Below, one piece after another: positions 44,591 to 52,242 of a DNA stretch of 64,000 nt. The stretch is from contig JAHEBU010000011.1 in assembly GCA_024642115.1 (NCBI GenBank), positions 1-64,000 of the forward strand, read 5' to 3'. The DNA comes from Marivivens sp. (GTDB lineage Bacteria; Pseudomonadota; Alphaproteobacteria; Rhodobacterales; Rhodobacteraceae). The notes under the pieces are model-generated. The model worked only from the letters and a program-made list of their open reading frames with translations. It ran no database searches and was not told the origin of the DNA. The position numbers and the translations under genes are program-made. Within the stretch, counting starts at the first letter, position 1, and the number at the start of each line of letters is the position of its first letter.

Positions 44591-44841
44591 TGCGGTCGTC
44601 TCCCCGTGAATTGCGCCTACGTCAGGCGTCTTGAGCCATGACGTTGACTGCACCGGGGCAGAGTCCACAGATTCGGTCCGGGCCAGCACGGGTCATGCAT
44701 GAAAATGCCCAATCTTGGGGCAGGTGCGGCGCAACTGCCCAAAAATTCAGACAGCGTTAACTTTTCACCGGTGGGCAGCACGGCCAAACCTTGGCCGTCG
44801 TGCCGACCGACCCAACTGTCAGGCAACAACAGGGGATCACC

Positions 44842-45921
44842 ATGAACACGATGACGACAGATGATCAAAAGGCGCTGACGGTGGACGATGCGACGCTCCC
44901 GGTGATCGACCTTGCCGGGTTATTCACGGGCAAGCCGGACGATGTGGCGGCGGTTGCGGCCAAACTGGGCGAGGCGGCGCGGACCTCCGGCTTCTTCTAC
45001 ATCACCGGGCACGGTGTCCCGCAATCGCTGATCGACGCCACGATGGCGGCCAGCCGCGATTTCCACTCGCGCCCCCGCAGTTTCAAGATGAAATACTGGA
45101 GCGGGTTCACCACCCACCACCGCGGCTATGTCCCGTTCGAGGAAAACGGATCGAACTTCCCCAAGGTCATCAACTTCAACGAAGCCTGGGACATGTCGTT
45201 CGAGGCCCCCGCCGATCACCCCGACACGCTGGCGGGATGGCGGATGACCGGGCCGAATGTATGGCCGGACATCCCCGGCTGGAAAGACACGATTTCAAGC
45301 TATTACGACGCGATCTTCAACCTGGGCCTCAAGATGCTTGATGCGCTGGCGCTCGAGCTGGGCGTCGATCCGGCGGTCCTGCGGCAGCACATCACTTGCC
45401 CCACGTCCCAACTGCGCCTGCTGCGCTATGTGCCTAACGACATGCCCGCGACCAAGGACGTTGTCGGGATCGGCGCCCATTCGGATTTCGAATGTTTCAC
45501 CATACTCTTGCAGGGCGGGCCGGGCCTTCAGGTCATGAACGCCGAGGATCACTGGATCGAAGCCCCGCCGATCCCCGGCTGTTTCATCGTCAACATCGGC
45601 GATATTTTCGAGACGTGGTCGGGCGGTCAGTTCAAATCGACCCAGCACAGGGTGACGAACATCGGACGCGAACGGTTTTCGTTTCCGCTGTTCTTTGGGC
45701 TCGATTACCATACAGTCGTCGAACCGCTGGAAAAGTTCCGCACGCCCGAGGTGATGGCGAAATACCCCCCCATGAAGGCAGGCGAACACCTGATGCGCAT
45801 GACGATCAACGCCTTCCGCTACATGGCCGACGCGCGGGACAAGGGAGTGTTCGTGCCGGATTATCTGGTCCCCGAAGAAAATCCCTTCAAACGCGACGCC
45901 AAGCCGATCCCGGCCGAATGA
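44842..45921 (+). CDS. 2-oxoglutarate/Fe(II)-dependent dioxygenase (isopenicillin-N-synthase family)
   Basis: The 359-residue enzyme has the N-terminal DIOX_N segment (VIDLAGLF, then ARTSGFFYITGHGVP) and the Fe(II)/2OG core. The iron triad is H213-x-D215 (GAHSDFE) and H269 (QHRVTN), and the 2OG-binding Arg lies in RERFSFPLF. It would hydroxylate or oxidise a small molecule. The ATG at 44842 follows an AGGGG site. It is divergent from the PotD-like binding-protein gene across 252 bp that contain a hairpin (GCACGGCCAA...TTGGCCGT near 44773-44800). It overlaps a downstream acetyltransferase-like gene. It may act on the same substrate as the divergent operon. Confidence 0.88.
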   Translation: MNTMTTDDQKALTVDDATLPVIDLAGLFTGKPDDVAAVAAKLGEAARTSGFFYITGHGVPQSLIDATMAASRDFHSRPRSFKMKYWSGFTTHHRGYVPFEENGSNFPKVINFNEAWDMSFEAPADHPDTLAGWRMTGPNVWPDIPGWKDTISSYYDAIFNLGLKMLDALALELGVDPAVLRQHITCPTSQLRLLRYVPNDMPATKDVVGIGAHSDFECFTILLQGGPGLQVMNAEDHWIEAPPIPGCFIVNIGDIFETWSGGQFKSTQHRVTNIGRERFSFPLFFGLDYHTVVEPLEKFRTPEVMAKYPPMKAGEHLMRMTINAFRYMADARDKGVFVPDYLVPEENPFKRDAKPIPAE

Positions 45922-46334
45922 TGGACCTGCCGCGCACGTTTGCCCTCGGGCCGTTCCACTTTTCCCCCTTGGGACCAGAGTGTTGCGATGCGGACTTCGT
46001 GGCGGTCACCTCCTCGGCCGATCTGCTGCATGGCCTCTTTGGAAGCGAATGGCCGCGCGGCCTGACCTATGCCCGCAACCACGAGGACCTGACCCGGCAC
46101 GCCCGCGAATGGGACGACAAATTCGCCTTTGCCTATGTCATCCGGTCCGAGGAGGGCGGCTATATGGGCTGCGCTTACGTGAACCCGACCCCGAACGACG
46201 TAGGTGGCCGCGTTTACCTGTGGCTGCGCTTAACCCAGGATCACCAGATCAGCGACCTGCACCGACAGTTTTCGGATTGGATGCTGGGGCAGGGAATGGC
46301 CGCGACGCAATGGCCCATCGCCACCCCCGGGTAA
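45918..46334 (+). CDS. GNAT-like N-acetyltransferase
   Basis: The 138-residue protein overlaps the dioxygenase stop (ATGATGG, 4 bp). It has a GNAT-type beta strand pair (FAFAYVIRSEEGGYMGCAYVNP) and a VYLWLR strand followed by a helix (HRQFSDWML). The glycine-rich acetyl-CoA loop is weak, as the segment GGRVYLWLRLTQDHQISD lacks the usual R/Q-x-x-G-x-G/A, so catalysis is uncertain. It is probably co-transcribed with the dioxygenase. Confidence 0.65.
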   Translation: MMDLPRTFALGPFHFSPLGPECCDADFVAVTSSADLLHGLFGSEWPRGLTYARNHEDLTRHAREWDDKFAFAYVIRSEEGGYMGCAYVNPTPNDVGGRVYLWLRLTQDHQISDLHRQFSDWMLGQGMAATQWPIATPG

Positions 46335-46356
46335 GGTGGGTCAAGACCCACCTTAC
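46331..46356. repeat. 11-bp perfect palindrome with 4-base loop
   Basis: GTAAGGTGGGT and ACCCACCTTAC are separated by CAAG, starting within the last codons of the acetyltransferase gene. No T-tract follows directly. It resembles a second palindrome 80 bp downstream, so it may be part of a family of intergenic repeats as well as a weak bidirectional terminator between convergent genes. Confidence 0.8.
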
Positions 46357-46438
46357 ACCTCGGGATCGAACAAGCGTTAACACTTTTTTCTAATGAATTC
46401 AGTGCAGTATAGCCTGTTCACGCTTGGACACATCGGGC

Positions 46439-46460
46439 AAGGCGGGTTGCAACCCGCCTT
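46439..46460. repeat. 10-bp palindrome related to the one at 46331
   Basis: AAGGCGGGTT-GC-AACCCGCCTT is a perfect palindrome with a 2-base centre and shares the AAGGYGGGT core of the repeat at 46331. It abuts the stop codon of the small minus-strand gene at 46459. It could act as its transcription end. Confidence 0.8.
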
Positions 46461-46629
46461 ACTTGCGGGCCTTCACCAGCGCCCAGATCATCCCCCCGAT
46501 CGCGAACGGGGCCAGAAAAAGAAGCTCGGACCCATGCGGATTCATATGCATCGGATTGCCCGGAATCGTGTGGGCCGACGCCGGCAAGGCGGCCATCGTG
46601 GCCCCGAACGTGAACAGGATGCGGGTCAT
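46459..46629 (-). CDS. 56-residue exported or membrane His/Met-rich small protein
   Basis: The frame from ATG 46629 to TAA 46459 encodes a signal-like N terminus (MTRILFTFGATMAALPASA), a metal-binding-like segment HTIPGNPMHMNPHG, and a C-terminal helix LLFLAPFAIGGMIWALVK ending in basic residues. It is a plausible periplasm-facing small membrane protein. Its ATG overlaps the stop of the preceding His-rich gene (ATGA), the same coupling seen between other genes of this operon, which strongly supports it. It is the last gene of the guanidine-riboswitch operon. A role in nickel or manganese supply to the hydrolase is a hypothesis. Confidence 0.75.
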   Translation of the reverse strand: MTRILFTFGATMAALPASAHTIPGNPMHMNPHGSELLFLAPFAIGGMIWALVKARK

Positions 46630-47072
46630 TTTGAATAGTCCTCCAGTTTGGATTTCAGAAAGTCGCGGACGTCCAGGCTGACCTTTTCCCGCTTGGAGAC
46701 GTAGATCAACGCCATATTCGTCCGTTCAGTCACCATCTGCCCCGGATAGGGCAGATAGCTGAGTTCAGGCGAGCCGAACGAAGGCGAGGCTGTGCCGACC
46801 TGCCACTCCGTCTTCAACTCCACATCGACCAGTTTCAGCGCCGTCGGCCCCTCTGCGCCGGGCCGCTCAAACGGCACCCCCGCCAGCCGCAGATAGGCCG
46901 TCTTGTCCCCCGCCTGCACGAACCCGTCGACAAACTGCGTGGCCAGAACCTGCACGTCGCCCGCCTCGTCCGCGGGGTGCATGTGGGTGTGAAACGCATC
47001 CTCGTGGGAATGATTGTGGGAGTGGGGCGGCTGATAGCCCAGCCCGCTCAGATCAGCCAGATCATGGGGCAT
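46626..47072 (-). CDS. Unknown His-rich protein of the guanidine operon
   Basis: The 148-residue protein has a dense His cluster at residues 17-32 (HSHNHSHEDAFHTHMH), like the metal-storage tails of nickel chaperones. An unrecognised ~110-residue domain follows (with KLVDVELKTEWQVGTA and MALIYVSKREKVSLDVRDFL). It has no CxxC zinc site and no GTPase motifs, so it is not HypA or HypB. It overlaps the upstream hydrolase gene by 11 bp and the downstream 56-residue gene by 4 bp. Metal delivery to the adjacent metal-dependent hydrolase is the natural guess; this is inference. Confidence 0.75.
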   Translation of the reverse strand: MPHDLADLSGLGYQPPHSHNHSHEDAFHTHMHPADEAGDVQVLATQFVDGFVQAGDKTAYLRLAGVPFERPGAEGPTALKLVDVELKTEWQVGTASPSFGSPELSYLPYPGQMVTERTNMALIYVSKREKVSLDVRDFLKSKLEDYSK

Positions 47073-48306
47073 TGGACCACCTCCGCCCCGTGAATTCCCC
47101 GTGCGGGATCGTCACTGGCTTGTCGATGTGCCGCTTGTGCGCGCCCAGTTTTCCGGCCGCTACCATCGACCCCAGAACGTCCACGATCACCCGTGTCCCC
47201 ATCAGGGCGGTGATGTCGGACGTGTCATAGGGGGGAGAGACCTCGACCAGTTCCATCCCGCAGATGCCTTCGGCGGCCACTTTCGACGCCAAGGCCAGCG
47301 CCTCGCGCGGCAGGAACCCGCCGGGTTCGGGCCAGCCCGTGCCCGGCACGAACCCGCAGTCGATGCTGTCGATGTCGAAGGACATATAGACCATGTCGAC
47401 CCCGTCCCACGCCATTTCCAGCGCCATCTCGGCGGTCTTGTCGATGCCCATCTTTTCCATGTCGCCCATGGTGATGATGTTGGTTTCGCGCTCGCGGGCG
47501 ACCTTGACGGCTTCGCGCGGGACTTGCCAGCCGCCAATGCCGATCTGCACAAGGTTCTTGGGGTTCACGTTCGGCAGGTTTGTTGCGTGAAACCAAGGGG
47601 TTGTGTGCATCCGTTCATCCAGGTCCTTTTCCTGAATGTCGGCATGACGGTCAAAGTGGACGATGCCGATTTTCTTGGACGTGCATTCGGCGATCCCCCG
47701 CATGCAAGGGAACCCGATGGAATGGTCGCCGCCGATCATGATCGGCAGAGAACCGCTTGAAAACACGTGGGAAACGGCGCGGCTGATCTGGTCAAAAGAC
47801 TTTTCCAGATTGGCCGGAATGGTGAACACGTCCCCCGCATCGCACAGCGTCATCTGTTCGCGCAGATCGACGCCCAGTTCGTAGTTGTACGGGGTATAAA
47901 GCGCCGAAATCTTGCGCACCCCCTGCGGGCCGAACCGGGTGCCGGGGCGGTAGGTGGTGCCGCCGTCAAATGGGATGCCAAGGACGGTCGCATCGTAATG
48001 CTGCACCTCGGTCACATCCTCGGCGTAAGGCGCCTTCAGAAACGTGTTGATGCCCGCATAGTGGGGCAATTCGCCCCGCGCAAAAGTCGGGATCGACTTG
48101 TCCTCGATGCTGTCGGCCCCGGTCAGACCCATGCGGAGCGCCCAGCGGCGTTCCTCGTCCCAGCGGTTGCCGGGAATCTCGGCCTCGGCCCGCATCGCCT
48201 GCCAGCCGCGCAGTTTGGTCAGGTCCGGGTGGTGCAGGCGGCGGTCGACCAGCCCCATATCGGCGGGGTGGTGCGAGCGTGTCCGCTCAGGCGGTTTCCA
48301 GAACAT
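47062..48306 (-). CDS. gdmH: Ureohydrolase, probable guanidine hydrolase (agmatinase family)
   Basis: The 414-residue enzyme is in the arginase/agmatinase superfamily. Metal-binding motifs are visible: GGDHSIGFP, then HFD219-R-H221-A-D, and SFDIDSIDCGFVPGTGWPEPGG. The N-terminal ~100 residues are longer than in ordinary agmatinases. The DRHxD variant and the segment DERMHTTPWFHATNLPNVNPKNLVQ closely recall the nickel-dependent guanidine hydrolase GdmH of cyanobacteria rather than SpeB. It would convert guanidine to urea and ammonia. The upstream riboswitch and importer support this. It overlaps the ATPase gene by 20 bp and the His-rich gene by 11 bp. An alternative is hydrolysis of a guanidine derivative. 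Confidence 0.85.
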   Translation of the reverse strand: MFWKPPERTRSHHPADMGLVDRRLHHPDLTKLRGWQAMRAEAEIPGNRWDEERRWALRMGLTGADSIEDKSIPTFARGELPHYAGINTFLKAPYAEDVTEVQHYDATVLGIPFDGGTTYRPGTRFGPQGVRKISALYTPYNYELGVDLREQMTLCDAGDVFTIPANLEKSFDQISRAVSHVFSSGSLPIMIGGDHSIGFPCMRGIAECTSKKIGIVHFDRHADIQEKDLDERMHTTPWFHATNLPNVNPKNLVQIGIGGWQVPREAVKVARERETNIITMGDMEKMGIDKTAEMALEMAWDGVDMVYMSFDIDSIDCGFVPGTGWPEPGGFLPREALALASKVAAEGICGMELVEVSPPYDTSDITALMGTRVIVDVLGSMVAAGKLGAHKRHIDKPVTIPHGEFTGRRWSNAP

Positions 48307-49051
48307 CCGTGTCCTCCTTCAATTGATAGGGAATGCCGCCGTCGCGGGCGTCAAAATCGTAGGTGATCGTCGCGCCATAGGCGGCGGGATCGTGCGGGTC
48401 CCAGCGGATCTTGTCGAACACCAGAACCCGGTCGCCCAGCTTGAACCCTTCGGACAGGTCGTGGGTGACCATGAAAATCGTCATGCCGGTCTGCGCGCGC
48501 AGGTCGGTCAGGAAATCATGCATCTGCAACCGCGTGCCGGGGTCGAGCGCACCGAACGGTTCGTCCAGCAACAGGATGCGGGGGCGGGCGGTTAGCGCCT
48601 GACCGATGGCAAGGCGCTGCTGCATCCCGCCCGACAGGGTGGCCGGGTAATTCTGCGCGACGTGGTTCAGGCCGATCCGGGCCAGAGTTTCATCCGCCCG
48701 CTCTAACGCAGCGCGGCGCCTGGCCCCCCAGAACCGGCCCAAAGGTGCGGCAAAGCTTTCCCCCGCAACGATATTCTCGCGCACCGTCAGGTGGGGAAAG
48801 ACCGAATAGCGCTGGAACACCACGCCACGTTCGCGCCCCGGCTCGACTGCGGGGGCCGCGCCGTCGATACTGATCGACCCCTTGGATGGCGTTTCTTCGG
48901 CCAAAAGCAGACGCAGGAACGTTGATTTGCCGCAGCCCGACGCGCCGACGATCGAGATGAACTCCCCCTCGGCGACGTCCACGTTGATCCGCTCGATGAT
49001 CGGGCGGTTGCCGTAGCTTTGGAATACCCCGCGCACCTGAACAAAACTCAT
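48287..49051 (-). CDS. ABC transporter ATP-binding protein (guanidine importer)
   Basis: The 254-residue ATPase has Walker A GASGCGKST, signature LSGGMQQR, Walker B ILLLDEP and VTHDLSEG, as in the nitrate/taurine/urea-carboxylase-associated group. Its C-terminal ~35 residues (WDPHDPAAYGATITYDFDARDGG) are an extension typical of importers linked to urea-carboxylase or guanidine genes. The ATG at 49051 overlaps the permease stop (ATGA). The frame stays open further upstream, but that part is the permease gene. Confidence 0.88.
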   Translation of the reverse strand: MSFVQVRGVFQSYGNRPIIERINVDVAEGEFISIVGASGCGKSTFLRLLLAEETPSKGSISIDGAAPAVEPGRERGVVFQRYSVFPHLTVRENIVAGESFAAPLGRFWGARRRAALERADETLARIGLNHVAQNYPATLSGGMQQRLAIGQALTARPRILLLDEPFGALDPGTRLQMHDFLTDLRAQTGMTIFMVTHDLSEGFKLGDRVLVFDKIRWDPHDPAAYGATITYDFDARDGGIPYQLKEDTDVLETA

Positions 49052-49860
49052 AGGCCCGCCCCTGACCACGGGAACGCCCGGCGCGACAGGGTCAGCAGCA
49101 GGCGGTCCATGACAAAGGCGATGATCGTGATCCAGACGACGTAAGTGAGGATCACGTCCATCGCGAGGTAGCGACGGACAAGGAAGATGCGGTAGCCAAG
49201 ACCCGCCTCGGCGGCGATAGCCTCGGCTGCGATCAGGAACAGCCATGCCGGGCCTAGCGCCAGCCGGACCGAGGCAATCAGGCGCGGCAATATCTGGGGC
49301 AGCGCGACCCGCAGCGCGATGGTGAGGGAGGACGCCCCCAAAGTCTCGGCCTTGACGATCTGTTCGCGGGGGATGTCCAGCACCCGCCCCGCCGTGTCTC
49401 GGATCAGGACGGGGGTGATGCCGATGACAATCAGGACGACCTTTGACAATTCCTCGAGCCCGAAGGTGATGAACAGGATCGGCAGCACAGCCAGCGGGGG
49501 GATCATCGACAGCACCGCGACAAAGCCGGACAGAGTGGCGCGGATATAGGGCACAAGGCCGATCAGCAGCCCCGTGACCAGCGCGATCAGGGTGGAAATC
49601 CCGACGCCCAGCGTCAGCCGCCGCAAACTGACCAGCGTATCGTTCCACAGCAGGATCGTACCCGACCGTTTGTCCGGCTCGGTGAACAGCGCCAGCGCCG
49701 TCCGCGCGATATGCGACGGCGCTGGCAGCAGTTTGTCCGCCGGATTGATCGCCAACCGCATCCCCGACCCCACCGCATAGGCGATAAAGGCCAGCACGAA
49801 TGGCACCGCCGCCAGAAAGACGAGGCCGACGCGGTCGGGGTGGCGGTTGATCAGGCGCAT
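49048..49860 (-). CDS. ABC transporter permease (guanidine importer)
   Basis: The 270-residue permease has six hydrophobic helices and the EAA-type loop VKAETLGASSLTIALRVALPQILP. It belongs to the SsuC/TauC/NrtB type. It lies 6 bp after the binding-protein gene and overlaps the ATPase gene by 4 bp. It would form the guanidine (or guanidine-compound) importer with its neighbours. Confidence 0.9.
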   Translation of the reverse strand: MRLINRHPDRVGLVFLAAVPFVLAFIAYAVGSGMRLAINPADKLLPAPSHIARTALALFTEPDKRSGTILLWNDTLVSLRRLTLGVGISTLIALVTGLLIGLVPYIRATLSGFVAVLSMIPPLAVLPILFITFGLEELSKVVLIVIGITPVLIRDTAGRVLDIPREQIVKAETLGASSLTIALRVALPQILPRLIASVRLALGPAWLFLIAAEAIAAEAGLGYRIFLVRRYLAMDVILTYVVWITIIAFVMDRLLLTLSRRAFPWSGAGL

Positions 49861-49866
49861 GGCCGG

Positions 49867-50931
49867 TTACAGTGCGCCGTCGGCGGCCATCTGCATGTAG
49901 GTCGTGTCATAGCGCAGCATCACGTTGGCCGGATCGCCCGTGGTTCCACCGTCGGGATAGGCAACGCCCACGAAATCGGCGCTGGGCGCGCCGGTGCCAA
50001 GGATACCCTTGTCGAACAGGAAATTGGCAACGCTGACCATGATCTCCTTGAGCTTGGCATCCTGGGTGAACGCCACGGCGCTGGCCGGGTCGTAAAACAT
50101 CGCGGTGGTGGCCAGTTGCGCGTCATAGCCTGCCAGATCGGTCCCCGACGCCTCGGCCATTTCCGTGCGTGCGGCGGCCCCTTCGGGCGTGTCGGATGTC
50201 ATCAGGGCCATCGTCTCATACCAGGCCCCTACGACCGCCTTGCCGAAATCGGGGTTGTCGGCCAGCGTCTGGGTGTTGACAGCGAGCAGGTCGAGGATTT
50301 CGCCGGGGATCTGGCTGGAATCGAAAAGCTTGTTGGCGCCGGGCTCCTCCATGATGGTGCTGACCAGCGGGTTCCAGGTGACGACGGCCTGTGTGCTGTC
50401 GGTGGCATAGGCGGCCACCATGTCCGCGTCCGATGTGTTGATGACGCCGCCCAGATCCGATTCCTTCATCCCCACTGAATCCAGCGCCCGCGCCAGCAGG
50501 TAATGCGAGACGGACAGTTCGACGAGGTTCACCGGCTTGCCCGCCAGCGACGCCAGATCGCCGTCGCCCTTGAGGATCACCGCGTCGTTCCCATTGGAAT
50601 AATCGCCCACGATCAGGGCAGTGGTGTCCACGCCCGACCCCGAGGGGATCGACAGGGTGTCCATGTTCGTGGCGGTCACGCCGTCGAACTGACCGGCGGT
50701 GTATTGGTTGATCGATTCCACATAATCGTTGATCTGGGTGATCTCGACCGTGATCCCGTATTTTTCGGCCCAGCGGTCCATGATGCCAGAACTGGCCATA
50801 TAGCCCCAGGGCATCCAGCCCGCATAGATCGACCAGGCGATCTTGAAATCGGTCTTGGCTTCGGCATGGGCGCCGGTGGCCAGCGCCACGCCCATAATGG
50901 TCGTGCCCAGCAGGCGGGTAAGTGTGGTCAT
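49867..50931 (-). CDS. Periplasmic solute-binding protein (guanidine importer)
   Basis: The 354-residue protein has a Sec signal peptide (cleavage after AHA-EAK) and reads FKIAWSIYAGWMPWGYM at the mature N terminus, the signature of the urea-carboxylase-associated subgroup of NitT/TauT binding proteins. The subgroup is known for riboswitch-controlled guanidine transport operons. It is the first gene after the guanidine-I riboswitch, about 90 bp downstream of it. Aromatic residues near the N terminus could stack on a planar guanidinium ion (inference). Confidence 0.9.
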   Translation of the reverse strand: MTTLTRLLGTTIMGVALATGAHAEAKTDFKIAWSIYAGWMPWGYMASSGIMDRWAEKYGITVEITQINDYVESINQYTAGQFDGVTATNMDTLSIPSGSGVDTTALIVGDYSNGNDAVILKGDGDLASLAGKPVNLVELSVSHYLLARALDSVGMKESDLGGVINTSDADMVAAYATDSTQAVVTWNPLVSTIMEEPGANKLFDSSQIPGEILDLLAVNTQTLADNPDFGKAVVGAWYETMALMTSDTPEGAAARTEMAEASGTDLAGYDAQLATTAMFYDPASAVAFTQDAKLKEIMVSVANFLFDKGILGTGAPSADFVGVAYPDGGTTGDPANVMLRYDTTYMQMAADGAL

Positions 50932-51019
50932 GGGTTGATCCCCCGAATACGTCCCGCCTTACAAGGATGCCGGCCCGCTGGCGGAACGATAGAGAGGCGG
51001 GGCACGGACCAGCGCAGTA

Positions 51020-51118
51020 GCCTCCCGGGATTTTAGCCCGCCGTGTACCGATGCGGATTTGGCCGCAGCGGCGGCGTTTCTCGGACCAGACCCCCCGACG
51101 GGGGCGGAACCCTAAACG
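51020..51118 (-). ncRNA. Guanidine-I (ykkC) riboswitch
   Basis: The minus strand shows the conserved ykkC segments in order: TTTAGGGTTCCG (51116 down), a P1b hairpin made of CCCCC/GGGGG, GTCTGGTCCGAGAAAC, a variable GC-rich stem, then TACACGGCGGGCTAAAATCCCGGGAGG (ending near 51021). These are the hallmark blocks of guanidine-I aptamers. The element lies in the 5' leader of the binding-protein gene at 50931, so it should switch on the importer-hydrolase operon when guanidine is present. The 3' block has compensating changes (GGGC...TCCC) relative to the usual sequence. Subtype 1 (guanidine) fits the gene content better than the ppGpp or PRPP variants. Confidence 0.93.
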
Positions 51119-51343
51119 CCCTGCCAGATCAGCCAAGCGCAGGGGAGAGAGCGGAACAAGGACGCGCCGGGACAGGCACCGCATCGCGGGCTCAACGGCA
51201 TAGTCTTTGGGCGCAAGCTGGTGCGTTTGCCTGAAAAAAAGGCATAGTCTGGATAGGCGATTCGCGCCTGCCCCCCCAAACCCCTTCTCAGAGCAAAAAA
51301 ACCACCGCCAGAGGCTTGTCGCCGTCTTGCGGCGGCGATCCTG

Positions 51344-52177
51344 TCAGGCCGGGCGCAATCCGAGGATCGACCGGGCTTGGGCCACGGTGGCGACGGGGCG
51401 GTCATGTTTGTCGCAAATCTCGACCGCGCGGCGCACAAGGGCGGCATTGGACGGAGCAAGGGTGTCACGGTCCAGTCGCACGTTATCCTCAAGCCCCGTT
51501 CGGGCATGGCCGCCGCTGGAAATCGCCCAGTCGTTCAGGACGATCTGCTGCGGACCGATCCCGGCGGCGCACCACGGCACGTCAGGGCCGAACAGGCGCT
51601 TGACGGTCTGCACATAGAAATCGAACACCTCGCGGTCGGCGGGCATGGCGTTCTTGACGCCCATGACGAACTGAACATAGGGGGTGCCGGCCAACTGCCC
51701 CTTGTCGGCCATGAGCTTGGCCTTGAAGATATGGGACAGGTCGAACGCCTCGATCTCGGGCTTCACATCATAGCGGATCATCTCGGACGCCAGCCAATCG
51801 ACCAGATCGGGCGGATTTTCATAGACGCGGGTGGGAAAGTTGTTGGACCCCACCGACAACGACGCCATGTCGGGCCGCAGCGGCAGCATGCCGCCCCGGG
51901 CCTGACCCGCGCCCGACCGGCCGCCGGTGGACAGTTGCACGATCATGCCGGGGCAATGCGCCTCGATCCCTTCCTTGAGCCTCGCAAAACGCTCGGGATC
52001 GCTGGTGGGTTTGCCGTCGTCATCGCGCACATGGCAGTGGGCGATGGTCGCCCCCGCCTCGAACGCCTCGTGGGTGCTGTCGACCTGTTCGGAAATGGTG
52101 ATTGGCACGGCCGGATTGTCCGCCTTGGTCGGGACCGACCCGGTGATGGCAACGCACAGGATGCAAGGTTTTGTCAT
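51344..52177 (-). CDS. BKACE-family 3-keto acid cleavage enzyme (DUF849)
   Basis: The 277-residue enzyme has the BKACE zinc motif HCHVRD near residue 47 and a second metal segment around HIF. It has the family end pattern GIGPQQIVLNDWAISSGGHARTGLEDN with the conserved GGHxRxGxEDN. BKACE enzymes condense beta-keto acids with acetyl-CoA and cleave them. The substrate is set by pocket residues I cannot interpret. It lies 65 bp after the bhcR stop on the same strand, so it may be co-transcribed with bhcR. The 225 bp between its end and the riboswitch contain no gene. Confidence 0.92.
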   Translation of the reverse strand: MTKPCILCVAITGSVPTKADNPAVPITISEQVDSTHEAFEAGATIAHCHVRDDDGKPTSDPERFARLKEGIEAHCPGMIVQLSTGGRSGAGQARGGMLPLRPDMASLSVGSNNFPTRVYENPPDLVDWLASEMIRYDVKPEIEAFDLSHIFKAKLMADKGQLAGTPYVQFVMGVKNAMPADREVFDFYVQTVKRLFGPDVPWCAAGIGPQQIVLNDWAISSGGHARTGLEDNVRLDRDTLAPSNAALVRRAVEICDKHDRPVATVAQARSILGLRPA

Positions 52178-52242
52178 GGATGTTCTCCCTGTCCCTGCTT
52201 GTGCCTCGGCAAGGCTGGCGCTTCAAGGGTTGGCGCAAGCCG

